From contig NC_068976.1 in NCBI RefSeq assembly GCF_016808095.1, forward strand, positions 12,309,001 through 12,373,000: 64,000 nucleotides of DNA, in the 5' to 3' direction. The DNA comes from Vigna angularis. Lineage: Eukaryota > Streptophyta > Magnoliopsida > Fabales > Fabaceae. Position numbers and translations under genes: made by a program. This document shows positions 48,557 to 58,688 of the stretch, in pieces (within the stretch, counting starts at the first letter, position 1; each line of letters begins with the position of its first letter). A model generated the notes under the pieces. It saw nothing but the letters and a program-made list of their open reading frames with translations, ran no database searches and had not been told where the DNA came from.

Positions 48557-49599
48557 AATAATTGCTAATAGTTTAGAAATATATCTTATTTAGTTGATGT
48601 TAATAGATGTTGTTTTCCATCCAAATTTGTTAAGATTTTTCAATTGATATTTACTAAACTTCTTCCTTCAGTTGACAACAAATATGATTCTTAAGCTAAC
48701 ACCAACCTACCATGGTTTTTTTTTTATTAGAAAATTGTTGTTTTGAGATTTTTTATTCTGACATTTTGATTGATGTTGATTGAAAAATTCTTCGAGTTAA
48801 CGTTGGTAGAAAACAATTCAAATTAATATTGGTCGAATATTTTCTGGTAAGTATTACGAAAAAACCTAATAAACTATTAACAAAAGAATAGCTTTGATGG
48901 TAATGGTAAAAAAAGGTCACAAACATTAAAAAAAAATCGAGGAAAAAATAACAATGGTCTACAACAACAACACAAAATAATTATATAACAATGTAATTAA
49001 AGAAAAAAACTCACTTCAACCTAATCGTAATTGACTTAATGAAAAATAGTCAAGCTGTTCTCCCTGCACCTCACCAACTTCACTCTGCACCTCCCAATTC
49101 TTTTCTAATTCCAATTGTACCCTATCAGTGAAAATATTTTGATTTTGTAAAAAGTTGACCCACCCACTACAAAGAGAAATCTTCCTCTGTCGTATCACAA
49201 CTTTGAAACCCTACACCCCTTCTGGACTCTTTCGCGTTGCTCCCCTCCTGCCTTCTCAACTTTGAAATCCTATCAACATATACTCCTCAAATATCACTCT
49301 CAGTTTAGAGAGGCTTAGATAAAGTTTATTATGAATGCAAATCCAAATTCTATAAGTAAAAGATTTCCCCACCACAACCATTCATTCTATCACAATAACA
49401 CTGGCAACAAGGGACAACAAAAAGGAGAACTATGCACAGAACATCAGGATTTAGTACAAAATGGGGAGATTGAATAATCTCTGCAGAGAACATCCGTTAA
49501 TCATAAAGCATCTCAAATACATAGCGAGGTTAAAAAAAACTATGCACAATAAACGAAAATGAGTACCCATAAACCAGTTCAAAGTGTAAAAATACAGTG
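46553..49599. other. AIP2 promoter side and AT-rich intergenic DNA
   Basis: The AIP2 leader and promoter lie at the left end. A (TA)n tract of ~18 units is at 48,517-48,554. The stretch 48,740-48,900 resembles 54,400-54,560 in the same orientation (GTAGAAAACAATT, then AAAAAACC/TACCCTAA.AAA.TATT). No gene is supported. Confidence 0.5.
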
Positions 49600-49875
49600 A
49601 ATCACAGTTCAAAGTGTGCAACCATTGAACCACACTTCGAAGTGTGGTTAAGGTTTTTAAGATGCACAGTAAAATCGCAGTTCGAAGTGCGCCACCATTG
49701 AACCACACTTCGAAGTGTGGTTAAGGTTTTTAAGATGCATAGTAAAACCGCACTCGAAGTGCGCCACCATTGAACCACACTTTGAAGTGTGGTTAAGGTT
49801 TTTTAAATGCACAGTGAAACCGTAGATTGAAGTGCGCCACCAATGAACCACAGTTCGAAGTGTGGTTATGGTGTT
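49590..49875. repeat. 73-bp tandem repeat with a perfect 20-bp palindrome
   Basis: Three full units start at about 49,627, 49,700 and 49,774, with partial units on both sides. Each begins GAACCACACTTCGAAGTGTG and contains ACCACACTTCGAAGTGTGGT (49,629-49,648 in the first), then AAGGTTTTTAAGATGCA, then a second shorter inverted motif CGCAGTTCGAAGTGCG and CCACCATT. Confidence 0.9.
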
Positions 49876-49890
49876 TAAATATTAAACCAA

Positions 49891-49990
49891 TTCAAGAGCT
49901 TTCTGTGATCACCTTCTTCGAGCTTTCTGTGACCACCTTCTTCGAACTTTCTGTGACCACCTTCTTCGAGCTTTCTGTGACCACCTTCTT
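49891..49990 (+). repeat. 24-bp tandem repeat, four copies
   Basis: GAGCTTTCTGTGACCACCTT plus CTTC repeats four times, nearly identical, right beside the hAT insertion point. Confidence 0.92.
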
Positions 49991-50244
49991 CTCGTCCAAT
50001 ATCCACTAGGGCTGGGCAGAATTAACTTAAAATACTTAAACTATAGTTAATCCATACTTTTTTAAACTTAAAAAACTAATAATACAGTTAACTAAAAACT
50101 AATTAACTAATTAATAGTACAGTTTAAAAATACTAAACTATTTTATATTAAGTACAGTTAACTGCAGTGCAGTTTAGGTTTATACATTCTTTCCCAATCA
50201 CAGTTTCATTTTGCTTTCTGCCTTACATCTCACTCGATGCTGCT

Positions 50245-50425
50245 ATTGAAGGTTGCCGTTGTTGAAGGCTGCCATCGAGGTTACCGCTGGTGAAGGTTCG
50301 CCACCGTCGAAGGTTTGCCGTCGTCGAAGGTTCACCGTCGTTGAAGGTTCGCCGTCGTCGGAGGCTCACCGCTGTCGAAGGTTTTGCCGCACTCTGCCGT
50401 CGCCGAACTGTCGAAGGTTCTACCA
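50245..50425. repeat. GC-rich ~18-bp repeat near the left end of the hAT element
   Basis: GAAGGTTCGCCGTCGTC and variants (GAAGGTTCACCGTCGTT, GAGGCTCACCGCTGTC) recur about eight times in imperfect phase. The repeated Arg/Ser/Thr frames on both strands follow from the repeat. Confidence 0.75.
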
Positions 50426-51567
50426 CCATCGTCGAACACTTTTGAGAACACTTCTCCTAAGGTTCTCTTGTAGCTTTCCCTTCTTCACTGTTTGGCAAAT
50501 GCTGTTTGTTTGAGGTTTGAGTCAGTAGTTCTTTCTTTCTCTCTTAGAGTGTTTGGTTGGAATTTTTATATTACAGGTTTGATGATTCTAGTAAACGTGT
50601 ACATCGATGCTTGTTGATTCTATTTGAATATTTCGCCATTGCATTCACAATGCAGTTTGATATTGATTCAATGAAGGCACAATAGAAAAGTAACATCCAA
50701 TGTTTTCAAACACTTAATTAGCACAACCTTCACTTTTCTTTATCTCTGTTTTCTGATTACATCGTACCACTTACCATGTTTACTTATTTTTATCTTTTTC
50801 ATAAGTGTCAAACTGCATTTTCAATGTCCAAAATCATTTTAGAAAACAAATAAGGACAAAAGTCATGTGATTTTCATTAAATTTTTTGTTGTATTCTCCT
50901 ATTAAATTGGATTTTACCAAAAGCACTTTAAAGAATTACATCTTTCTCTAAATAGAAAAAAAAATTAGCCTTGTAGTAGCCCTTTTATTCTCTTACACAA
51001 TGAGGTTGAAACTATTGATTTTTGGCTAAGAACAGAAGGTGGGATAGTTGAGGGCGTTGTTGTTTAATGCTTCTGGCTAGAAATACTTAGGATACAAGTT
51101 TTTGTGACTGAATAATAACAAAATCAAACGAAAATGCAGATGAGTTCTTAGAGGGAATCTGCAGAATTATGAGGTTCTGAAACGAATTTATATAAAAGAG
51201 AGTTCTTTATTTAAAGTGATTATCGGTGACAAAGTTTTAAAATGAAACACGCACTCAATTTCAGATGGTACTTTAAAGTTGAACTAAAAATGTAGAGTTG
51301 ATGATGTTTGAAAATATGAAGCACTGTAGTACAAAAAAGGCTCTCAAGTATGAAGTAAATATCAAGTATGAAGTAAGCTTAATTAATACATGTTCTTCAT
51401 CGGCTAAAGCTTATATATAAATTATATAAATTATACATTGTTTTTCCTCTAATTATGAATTCTAATAATGTATTTGCCATCTCTTGTAACATTGTTTTTC
51501 TGCTTTATTTCTGTAAGCTGTCGGCCAAGTCAAAATATAATTTTGTAATGTTTTTTTTTCTCTGTAG

Positions 51568-51821
51568 AGTATATCCTCTGCACAGGCTAAAAGATTCACA
51601 AAATTCAGGGAAAGGAAAGGGCTTATTGAGAAAGATGTGGTAAGCTAGTGGAATAGATTTTAAATTTGAATGACTATAAATGAACAAATAAAAGATGCTA
51701 ATGCAGTTTTAATTATCTTGTGCTTTTGAAGGTGAGAACTGATAGATTGATCCTTTCAAATATTCTACGAGATATACTGTTGACCTATTCATTTTACAAC
51801 TTTGATCTTGGTTATTGCCAG
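51568..51821 (+). pseudogene. Captured exons of a TBC-domain (Rab-GAP) gene in the hAT element
   Basis: Two exon-like blocks with intact splice sites: 51,568-51,639 (SAQAKRFTKFRERKGLIEKD then V, 5' splice GTG|GTAAGC) and 51,732-51,821 (VRTDRLILSN then ILRDILLTYSFYNFDLGYCQ, 5' splice CAG|GTAACT). The intron between them is 92 bp and keeps frame. RDILLTYSFYNFDLGYCQ is the core of the TBC domain that stimulates GTP hydrolysis by Rab proteins; the adjacent GMSD segment and the rest of the domain are missing. The Asn/Asp-rich insert usual after RTDR in plant relatives is also missing (VRTDRLILSN goes straight to LRD), so this may be a shortened copy. Good splice sites suggest capture from genomic DNA. 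Confidence 0.9.
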
Positions 51822-53094
51822 GTAACTATGTCGTGCTTTTTGGACTTAATTTTAATTGCTGTGAATATTATATATATGGAATATATAAATGATGTACTCC
51901 TCTTACTTTAAGAACTAGTTTTTTGGATTCAGTAAGGTAAAACTCAAATTTTTAAGAGCTAAACTTATCTGTACTGAACCATCATGCATCTGTTATCAGT
52001 AATTTAATTGAAAAACTAATAATAGCTAATAGCCCCTGTACTATTTTTTTAGCTAATAATACGCAAATTTTAGAAGACCCTTGTGAAGATATAAATTTAT
52101 TCAATATAGGAAAGATCCTTTTGTCAAATGGAGATTTAGATTCCATACTTAAGTCCATTACATACAATAATTAGAATACTAGTAGTAGTGTTTGCTGTTG
52201 TTTAGGTTACATAACATGTTACAAAGCTATATCATCATCATTTAGATTTTTTCAGATCCTATATCATCATCATCATTTACAAAGCTACCATGTATTGACT
52301 ACTGTTGATTAATATTACTATATATCCTAACTTTGTTTGTGCATGTTTTCATTCTACACAGTTTGGTTTGAAAAGGATTATGTGCTGGAGTTTAAGTTAC
52401 ATTGATTGAATTCAGTTACATTGATTGAATTTGGATGATGGCACATATCATGAATCAGGATCGTTTCACTTATTGGTGTGTATAGCTCCTTTGGACCCGT
52501 TGTAGCTCTCTCCTGGTAGTTGAAATTCTGTCCAGAAAATTTCTCCTCTCAACAGTTTCCAAGATGTTACAGCTAGTATTGTTTTCCTTTGGCCATGACT
52601 AGGGACACTCTTTTATTTGTATCTTCTATATGTCATTTTAGAAATGTCTCATAAATTTTGGAGAGACAACTTCGAAGATCTTGCTAGTGTTTCATAATTG
52701 CAATCTTCAATTTCTTCATTTCTTGATGATGTAAGCTGTGTTTTGGAATAGATACTTCAGAACTTGTTTTTCTCCCTTCTATGTTTGTTGCTGCATTTCT
52801 TTTTTGCACTTTTTGTCAGTTGAATGGGTGCGGGGAGTGCATTCTACAGTATGCATATTAGAATAAAGTGAATTCTTGTACACATTTGGTATGCCAATAG
52901 TTTTTTACTCTATAAATATAAATTCTTATGGATCTTAACATATTCATAGAAGATTATCTTAATTCTTGAGTAATGAACTATAGGAATATCAAACTATTCA
53001 AAGTTTTTATCAGGATGAAGTGTTGAATCTTATGTTTATTTTGGAGCAATGCACATTTCATTATAATTTTTTTGAACTTTCTGTTTATTTTCAG

Positions 53095-53330
53095 AGCAAA
53101 AGAAACAAAAAGTTTCTGAAATAAAGACTGGAATTGATGAAGCTGAAGTTTTGGAACTTCTTTTTCTTCTGCATTGGAAAGCTGTATTTATTTTCTCTGT
53201 AGTCTGGTTCAGATGGTTTATTTAATGAATCTGTAGATTCGAAAAATGGACCTCGAGGCAAGAAGTTTGCAGCCAAACGTCAAGGGTGTGCTTCTTGCTA
53301 AGTTGCGGGAGTATAAATCAGATCTAAACA
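53095..53330 (+). pseudogene. Captured exons of a Vti1-type v-SNARE gene in the hAT element
   Basis: Two exon blocks: 53,095-53,153 after the acceptor TTTTCAG, reading EQKKQKVSEIKTGIDEAEVL, and from 53,237 after CTGTAG, reading IRKMDLEARSLQPNVK then GVLLAKLREYKSDLNNL. Together they match the N-terminal helical domain of plant VTI1 SNAREs, which act in Golgi-vacuole traffic. The 5' splice site after EVL reads GAACTT instead of GTNNNN, so splicing there is probably lost. The SNARE motif and membrane anchor are absent; the element's right end follows within 340 bp. Confidence 0.9.
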
Positions 53331-53676
53331 ATCTTCTCATGTTTAATTTACAGGATGAAGTGCAGTTTTATTAATACAATTTTACTAGTTAGTGCTATAG
53401 TTGTTAGTGTTGTATAGTTAGTGCAGTTCTTGGTTAAAATTAGTATAATTTAGTTCAAAATTAGTATAGTTAGTAGTTTAGTTCAGTTTATAGTGTAGTT
53501 TAGTACAGTTAAGTATAGTTCAGTTCAGTACAGTTTAATAAAACAAAAACAATTCAGTTCAGTTTTTCTGAACTATTTTTTAGTGCAGTTTAGTTTTTCT
53601 GAACTAGTTTTTAGTTTAATACAGTTTTTAGTAGTGCAGTGCAGTTTAGTTTGATTTGCCCAGCCCTAATATCCAC

Positions 53677-55211
53677 AACACCACCAACACGCAGCACAAC
53701 CACTACACTTTATAACCTCTCAACTCTCAACCCAGAAAAAAAATCAAACACTGAAAATGCTAGTCTCATGCAAGTGAAAAAACTGCAAGAGAGAAAGGAG
53801 ATGCATGCATACTAAGGTTTATACAATCAAGACAGAAGTTGGTGGTTAAGAGGATGTTTGGCAGTTACGACATCATTTAGTCATTATTAATTCGGTTTTG
53901 GCTTTAATAAATGAAGGACATATATGCAAATTTGGGGGTGCAGGGTGAAATAGGTGAAGTGCAAGGAGCATCACTCAAAATAGTCAATCCAATGAAGTCT
54001 TAGTCTTAAATAAGTCCACAATGTCACAACCAAAATTTAGTTGATAAAAAAATATGAATTTTTTAACACATTCAAATTTATTGAATTTTAATTGATCTAA
54101 TTCCAAATTGATTTCTCTTTCAAATATTTTGCATATATAAAACAATTTAAATTGAATAAATTTTAATTTCTAATTAGAGCATTTCAATTACCATCAAATG
54201 CAACAAATTATTTAAATATCAAATATTTCTTTTAATAATTCAAAAATAAAAATATTGATGATATTTTTCAATTGGTTGATAATATTTGGTCAAGATATTT
54301 CATTTGGAATTTGCAAAAGAAGTTTATGAATTGAACCGAAATTGTTCCGTACAGTGACTACAATTATTTAGACCGACATCAATCAATACTACTTTCATAC
54401 AATATTGATAATTTGGATTTTTGCTGACTTTTTAGTCAATGTGACTGGAAAACTCTCGCAATTGACACTCGTAGAAAACAATTATATTTAATGTTGAGTG
54501 AAATTTTTTTAATTAACATTAGAAAAAAATACCCTAACAAATTATTGATGAAAAATAACATGTGTCGATGATAATAAATAAATAAATAAATCAGTAGAAA
54601 TAAGTTGCATTCACATTAAAACAAACTCCAATAAATATGAACCAAAAAGTAATAGTATCTCTAACATTGTCTTGTAGTAGCAAAGGGTATTGAGACAAAA
54701 TCACAAAGAAAGAAAGAAGACAATGCCATGCACACACGTTACAAGTCCTTTTGAACTAAATAGGAAGCTTAACGGCTTCATTAACAGTGTTTTGGTATAA
54801 GAAAGTATGATTTTAAACCATATGATTATGCATAAATGAATAACTAAATTAAATTCAACTTTCTTCCATTGACCAAATTACATATATATCTTTGAGGGCT
54901 AAAAGGATGCTGAAGAAAAAATAATTAATTGATGAAATCATAACATAAGGAAACAACAAGCTTATTTGGAACATGAGGAAACTCAGTATTTGAGCATTGT
55001 ACATCTAACAATCAATGGAGAACAATACAATGTCTAAGTTAGAAATCAATCATTTGGTCAGAGCTTTCATATCTATTTTCACACCAAATCAACCCTAGCT
55101 ATTTTGCATGACAAATTCAAGTACAAGGTGGATGAAAATTTAAGCTAACAGAAGAACAACAAAAACCAGTTGATAACCAAAATCAAGATACCAAGCTGAG
55201 GTAGTTTGGAG
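53677..55211. other. Intergenic DNA between hAT element and F-box gene
   Basis: The part to about 53,830 continues the sequence interrupted by the hAT element. At 54,400-54,560 lies text similar to 48,740-48,900. TCTTGTAGTAG near 54,672 resembles a CACTA-type terminal sequence, but no partner end was located. The right ~200 bp is probably 3' UTR of the F-box gene. Confidence 0.5.
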
Positions 55212-56438
55212 TCATACACAAGCCTCTATCCTGGGCTCAAATGAAAATGCAGACATGAACTCCATGACTTCTCCATTCATGCAACATTTCGGCAATTCTG
55301 TCCATGTGTTGGTCACCAAATCACAGAGAACATAAGTGCATAGCTCAGGAGAGTTCAAGCATATAAGTATCTGATGGCCAGCACCAACACAGTTAATATC
55401 TGCCTTCTTTCCATACCATTCTTGAGACATTGCTGCAGCCATTGCAGCAATCTGTTGCCAGCATCTATTTGTGTCATCGTATTTCCACACCCTAAGACTT
55501 GTGCTCTCCAAGAATTCTGATAACAAGACAACCAGCATCTCACCACCACACTCCACAATGTCAATGGAGTACTCACTGAAAACAGGCAACAACCTCGGAT
55601 ACTCAAAAAAGCACTTGGATGTCAAATTGCAAGCTACTACTGTCCCTGAGGAGCTGAGGAAATACACCATTTCCTCACCATCTTTGGTGGTAATGACCGA
55701 GGAATATTGCTTAGATGGGCTCCTCTGCATGCTACTTGCCACCACCGTTCCAGCCTTACTAAGGAAGTACACAACATTGTCATCATCATCGGTTGAATCA
55801 CAATCAATGGAATTGTCATCCACCTCCCTCCTAAGAGCAGTCTCATCTTCCCAACAGCAAGAGCTTGAGTCATAGACTTTGAACAAAAGATTAGGGAGTT
55901 CACCGAAGACTAACACAATCTTGTAGGAGATTTGATCTCTGAAAGTTGTACTCATCACAACGGCATTGAGAGGCTGATTTTCTGAGGGGAAATGCAATGG
56001 AGGGAGTTCACTACAGGATCCGGTTACTGGATTGCATACAACAAAGTTTCCTGAGAGTTTGCGGTAGCAAACCAGGCCACCAGATGCTGCAACAGGCATG
56101 CAGCTTATGTTAGAGTCTTCGAGAGGAAGACGCAAGTGATTGAGTTTTTTCCAACTGTTTTCAGCAGTGTCAAAGACAATGGATTGGTTGAGGCTGGGAG
56201 AAACCATCAGAAACCAAGGATCTCTCGAGGGAATGTGTGAGCAGGCAAGCTTGAAACTCAAAGAAGCAGCAGCTGACTTCCATCTCTTGCAGACAGAAGT
56301 AAGGCGGAAGAAGGAGGAAGTTGGTAGCCATGAAAGCACCCTCTCTAAGAGATCTTCATTAAGGTCATCCAGAGAAAAGCCGTTCAAGTGTAAAAAGTCT
56401 TCATTTTCTGGAGACTTTCTTTTCAAACTGTGTTCCAT
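55212..56438 (-). CDS. F-box/kelch-type protein, substrate adaptor of an SCF ubiquitin ligase (408 aa)
   Basis: An intronless coding frame. The chosen start is MEHSLKRKSPENED at 56,436-56,438, because the longer open frame upstream (MLFLQLFSPNFWP) crosses a 3' splice site at 56,463/56,462 (TTTCTGCAG|TTG) and is untranslated leader. F-box at residues ~25-70: DDLNEDLLERVLSWLPTSSF then FRLTSVCKRWKSAA, which should bind Skp1. A C-terminal region of ~330 residues follows with kelch-like strands (DPWFLMVSP, SIVFDTAENSWKKL, GGLVCYRKLSGNFVVCNPVT, LRVWKYDDTNRCWQQI, LVTNTWTELP) and the common ending FSFEPRIEACV. An acidic insertion (DDNSIDCDSTDDDDN) is unusual. It resembles the HWS and F-box-only-protein-13 type of plant F-box/kelch proteins; the target is unknown. 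Confidence 0.93.
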   Translation of the reverse strand: MEHSLKRKSPENEDFLHLNGFSLDDLNEDLLERVLSWLPTSSFFRLTSVCKRWKSAAASLSFKLACSHIPSRDPWFLMVSPSLNQSIVFDTAENSWKKLNHLRLPLEDSNISCMPVAASGGLVCYRKLSGNFVVCNPVTGSCSELPPLHFPSENQPLNAVVMSTTFRDQISYKIVLVFGELPNLLFKVYDSSSCCWEDETALRREVDDNSIDCDSTDDDDNVVYFLSKAGTVVASSMQRSPSKQYSSVITTKDGEEMVYFLSSSGTVVACNLTSKCFFEYPRLLPVFSEYSIDIVECGGEMLVVLLSEFLESTSLRVWKYDDTNRCWQQIAAMAAAMSQEWYGKKADINCVGAGHQILICLNSPELCTYVLCDLVTNTWTELPKCCMNGEVMEFMSAFSFEPRIEACV

Positions 56439-56462
56439 TGGCCAAAAATTTGGAGAAAACAA

Positions 56463-56960
56463 CTGCAGAAACAACAAAGGTGTTAAGACGTTATCAAAAA
56501 ATCAATCTTTTCACTTTAATAGCTTTTATCAATCATAAACACCAATTGATGTGAATTAAGAGTTTCAACTTAAATGGGTAACGCCAAAAGTTGTTTATCT
56601 GCACCCAAAAAGATCAAAACTTTCCCTATCTTTCCCCAACCCCCTGAATTTGCAAGGCTCGTTCTTGAATTTTGATAAGTTGAAACCCGTCCACCCCCTC
56701 CACTCAAAAAAAGAAAAAAACCTCACAAGCTATACTTTAGAAGCAAACATAAAACCAGAGACTTCAAAATCCAAAGCAATTTCCCTCTTTTCCCTTTCCG
56801 ACTAACCCTATTAGCATAAATCCACGTACAAGAAAAGAAAATGGTAGAAAGAGTCAGTCCAGACAGAAGGGGTTTCATTAGAAGAAGTGGTGAGTAAGCA
56901 TCAAAGAGCACAGGAATAATGATGAGAGAAGAACAAAAGTAATCAAAGGTAGACAAGTAC
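56463..56960 (-). other. Intron in the 5' leader of the F-box gene
   Basis: 5' splice TTATCAG|GTACTTG at 56,961/56,960 and 3' splice TTTCTGCAG|TTGTTTTC at 56,463/56,462. The first exon would lie at roughly 56,961-57,050. This is supported by splice sites and the impossible upstream start only; no transcript evidence. Confidence 0.65.
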
Positions 56961-57215
56961 CTGATAACGGAAGTGAGGCAGTTACTCCTATGTTGAGAGT
57001 GGATAAGCAAGACACAGTGAGTGAGTGAGTGAATGCGTTGGAGAAGACAGTATTGTGTGTTTAAAGAGGAGTTTGGAGAAGGAAATCAGAAGAAAGTGAA
57101 AAAGGGTAAAAGGGAAAGCGAAGCCAACAAGTAGGAAGAGAGGTAGGAAGCTTCCCGTGGAACTCTTTTGGTTGGATATTGGATGGTTGACACTTGAGAG
57201 AGTATCATGTGATGA

Positions 57216-57268
57216 GAAGGCACACGCACAAGCACACGCACAAGCACACGCACACGCCACACCACACA
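57216..57268 (-). repeat. CACACGCACAAG short tandem repeat in the F-box gene promoter
   Basis: GCACACGCACAA repeats with small changes, followed by CACACCACACACCCGTGTGT. It lies ~200 bp before the predicted first exon and produces a run of Ala/Cys codons in a spurious frame. Confidence 0.8.
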
Positions 57269-57299
57269 CCCGTGTGTGGCTTCTTACTCTTAAAAACAT

Positions 57300-58688
57300 A
57301 AATCGTGTACCGTTGGATTAGATAACAAGAGCATAACTCGTTGACTTTTGATAGTGGCGCCTTGTGGTGGCTAGCTACCTATGCTTTGGATTCGGGTTGA
57401 AAAAGAGAAAAGGGTGCACTCAGCACGCAAACAAAAAACCGCTGGGTAATAGTTTAATCATTTTAGGTTTGCATAAAAGAAAGAGAAAGGACCACTTAGT
57501 TGTTTCAAAGTGGATATCGGCAATGTCAATTTTGTCAAAGGGAAGAAGGGTTGGGTTTTGTCTGGAACTCGTGCGGTTTTCGGCTGACCTTCCTACAGCA
57601 AAAGCAAGAAGCAACCATCTATTCTTCCTCCCTTTTGGCTCCTCGTTGAAGAATCTTTGTCTTCTTTTGGTTTTGCTTTGTTGTTTTCTACAAGTCAATG
57701 CTCAAGCCCCATCCATAAGACAAGTATTTTTTATTACAACAAACCAAAGGGTTAGATTAGTGTGGGAAGGCCAAATGTTGAAAAGCAAAAGCAGTTAATT
57801 CTGATCTTTTTCTTTTCTGCTCCTGGTATGCTTTCACCTCTACCAGATGCTCGCACAACCAAAATCCACGCATCATACAACCTCATTTTCTTAAATTAGC
57901 CTTTACCGAAACAAGTAGAAAATGCCTCTATTCAACTTTCTCTCCATTCAATCTTCCTACAATTTACCTGAACAAAACTAGTTCATGGGTTTCAACAAGA
58001 CAATGGATGCACAACTAAGGGCCCAGAGTTTCTGTATCAGATGCAAATCAATCAAAACAGTCTGCTTTCAAAATGGAATATTGCAATATAATCTCTTTCT
58101 TTCATTACTGCATGTAATCACTTACAATTAGAGAAACAGACACAAAGATGTTATTGTATAAATTTATGTACAAAACATTTCTCAATTGAAAAAGATATTC
58201 TTAAATGTAACTTTAAACATGATAGTGTTTTTATTTTTTTGAGGAAGCTGGAAATTTTCACGGATGCCATTTCATAATGCTCGATTTAAATCTGTATCAC
58301 CAATTAAGAATAATATAATTTAAGTGTAATTAATTAATTCAACAAAATTGGATAAAAATTTTATAGATATTTAAAAAAAATGGCTTTCTAAATAATTAAA
58401 CCAAAGAAAGTCAACAGTAGAAGTTCCAGGCAACTAGGAGAATTGTGTTTCTTGTACAAAGGGGAGAGATAAGGACAAAGGGATTATATTCTATAAGAAA
58501 AAATAGATCAGGAAATCCATCTAGAACTGTTACAAATAAGATCCAAGGTTATTGCAAATAATGAAACCCCGGACAAAAATTTCCCAACTCACCACCTTTT
58601 TCGATGATGGGATAATTAAATGATAAGAAGAAATAACAAAAAAAGCTGCACCACGAGGTCAGCTGATATTTCCATTTCCTTTGTCATT
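57300..58688. other. Intergenic between F-box promoter and UBP 3' end
   Basis: No gene could be supported. The 144-codon plus frame at 57,364-57,798 overlaps a comparable minus frame and has no recognisable domain. The right ~200-400 bp (from about 58,450) is probably 3' UTR of the UBP gene. Confidence 0.5.

Larger units (their letters stand above)
50007..53668 (+). mobile_element. Non-autonomous hAT-type transposon (3662 bp) carrying pieces of two host genes
   Basis: Terminal inverted repeat TAGGGCTGGGCA at 50,007-50,018 and, inverted, 53,657-53,668. A perfect 8-bp duplication ATATCCAC lies at 49,999-50,006 and 53,669-53,676. The subterminal 150-280 bp on both sides are full of short AGTTTAG/TAGTACAGTT/CAGTTAACT motifs, as in hAT elements where the transposase binds. 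No hAT transposase signature (hATC dimerisation domain, BED finger) was found in any frame. Inside are a GC-rich repeat, exons of a TBC-domain gene and exons of a Vti1-type SNARE gene. Confidence 0.9.

Noticed and set aside
49627..49870. Regularly spaced palindromic repeat as a CRISPR array
   Set aside because: The intervening sequence is itself repeated, the units are contiguous, and the genome is a plant.
50223..50513. Arg/Ser-rich frames near the left end of the hAT element as transposase or captured gene
   Set aside because: They follow from an 18-bp repeat in several frames and show no hAT or other domain.
57364..57798. 144-codon plus frame as a gene
   Set aside because: A 92-codon minus frame overlaps it, composition is uneven, no domain is seen and it lies in promoter-proximal spacer.
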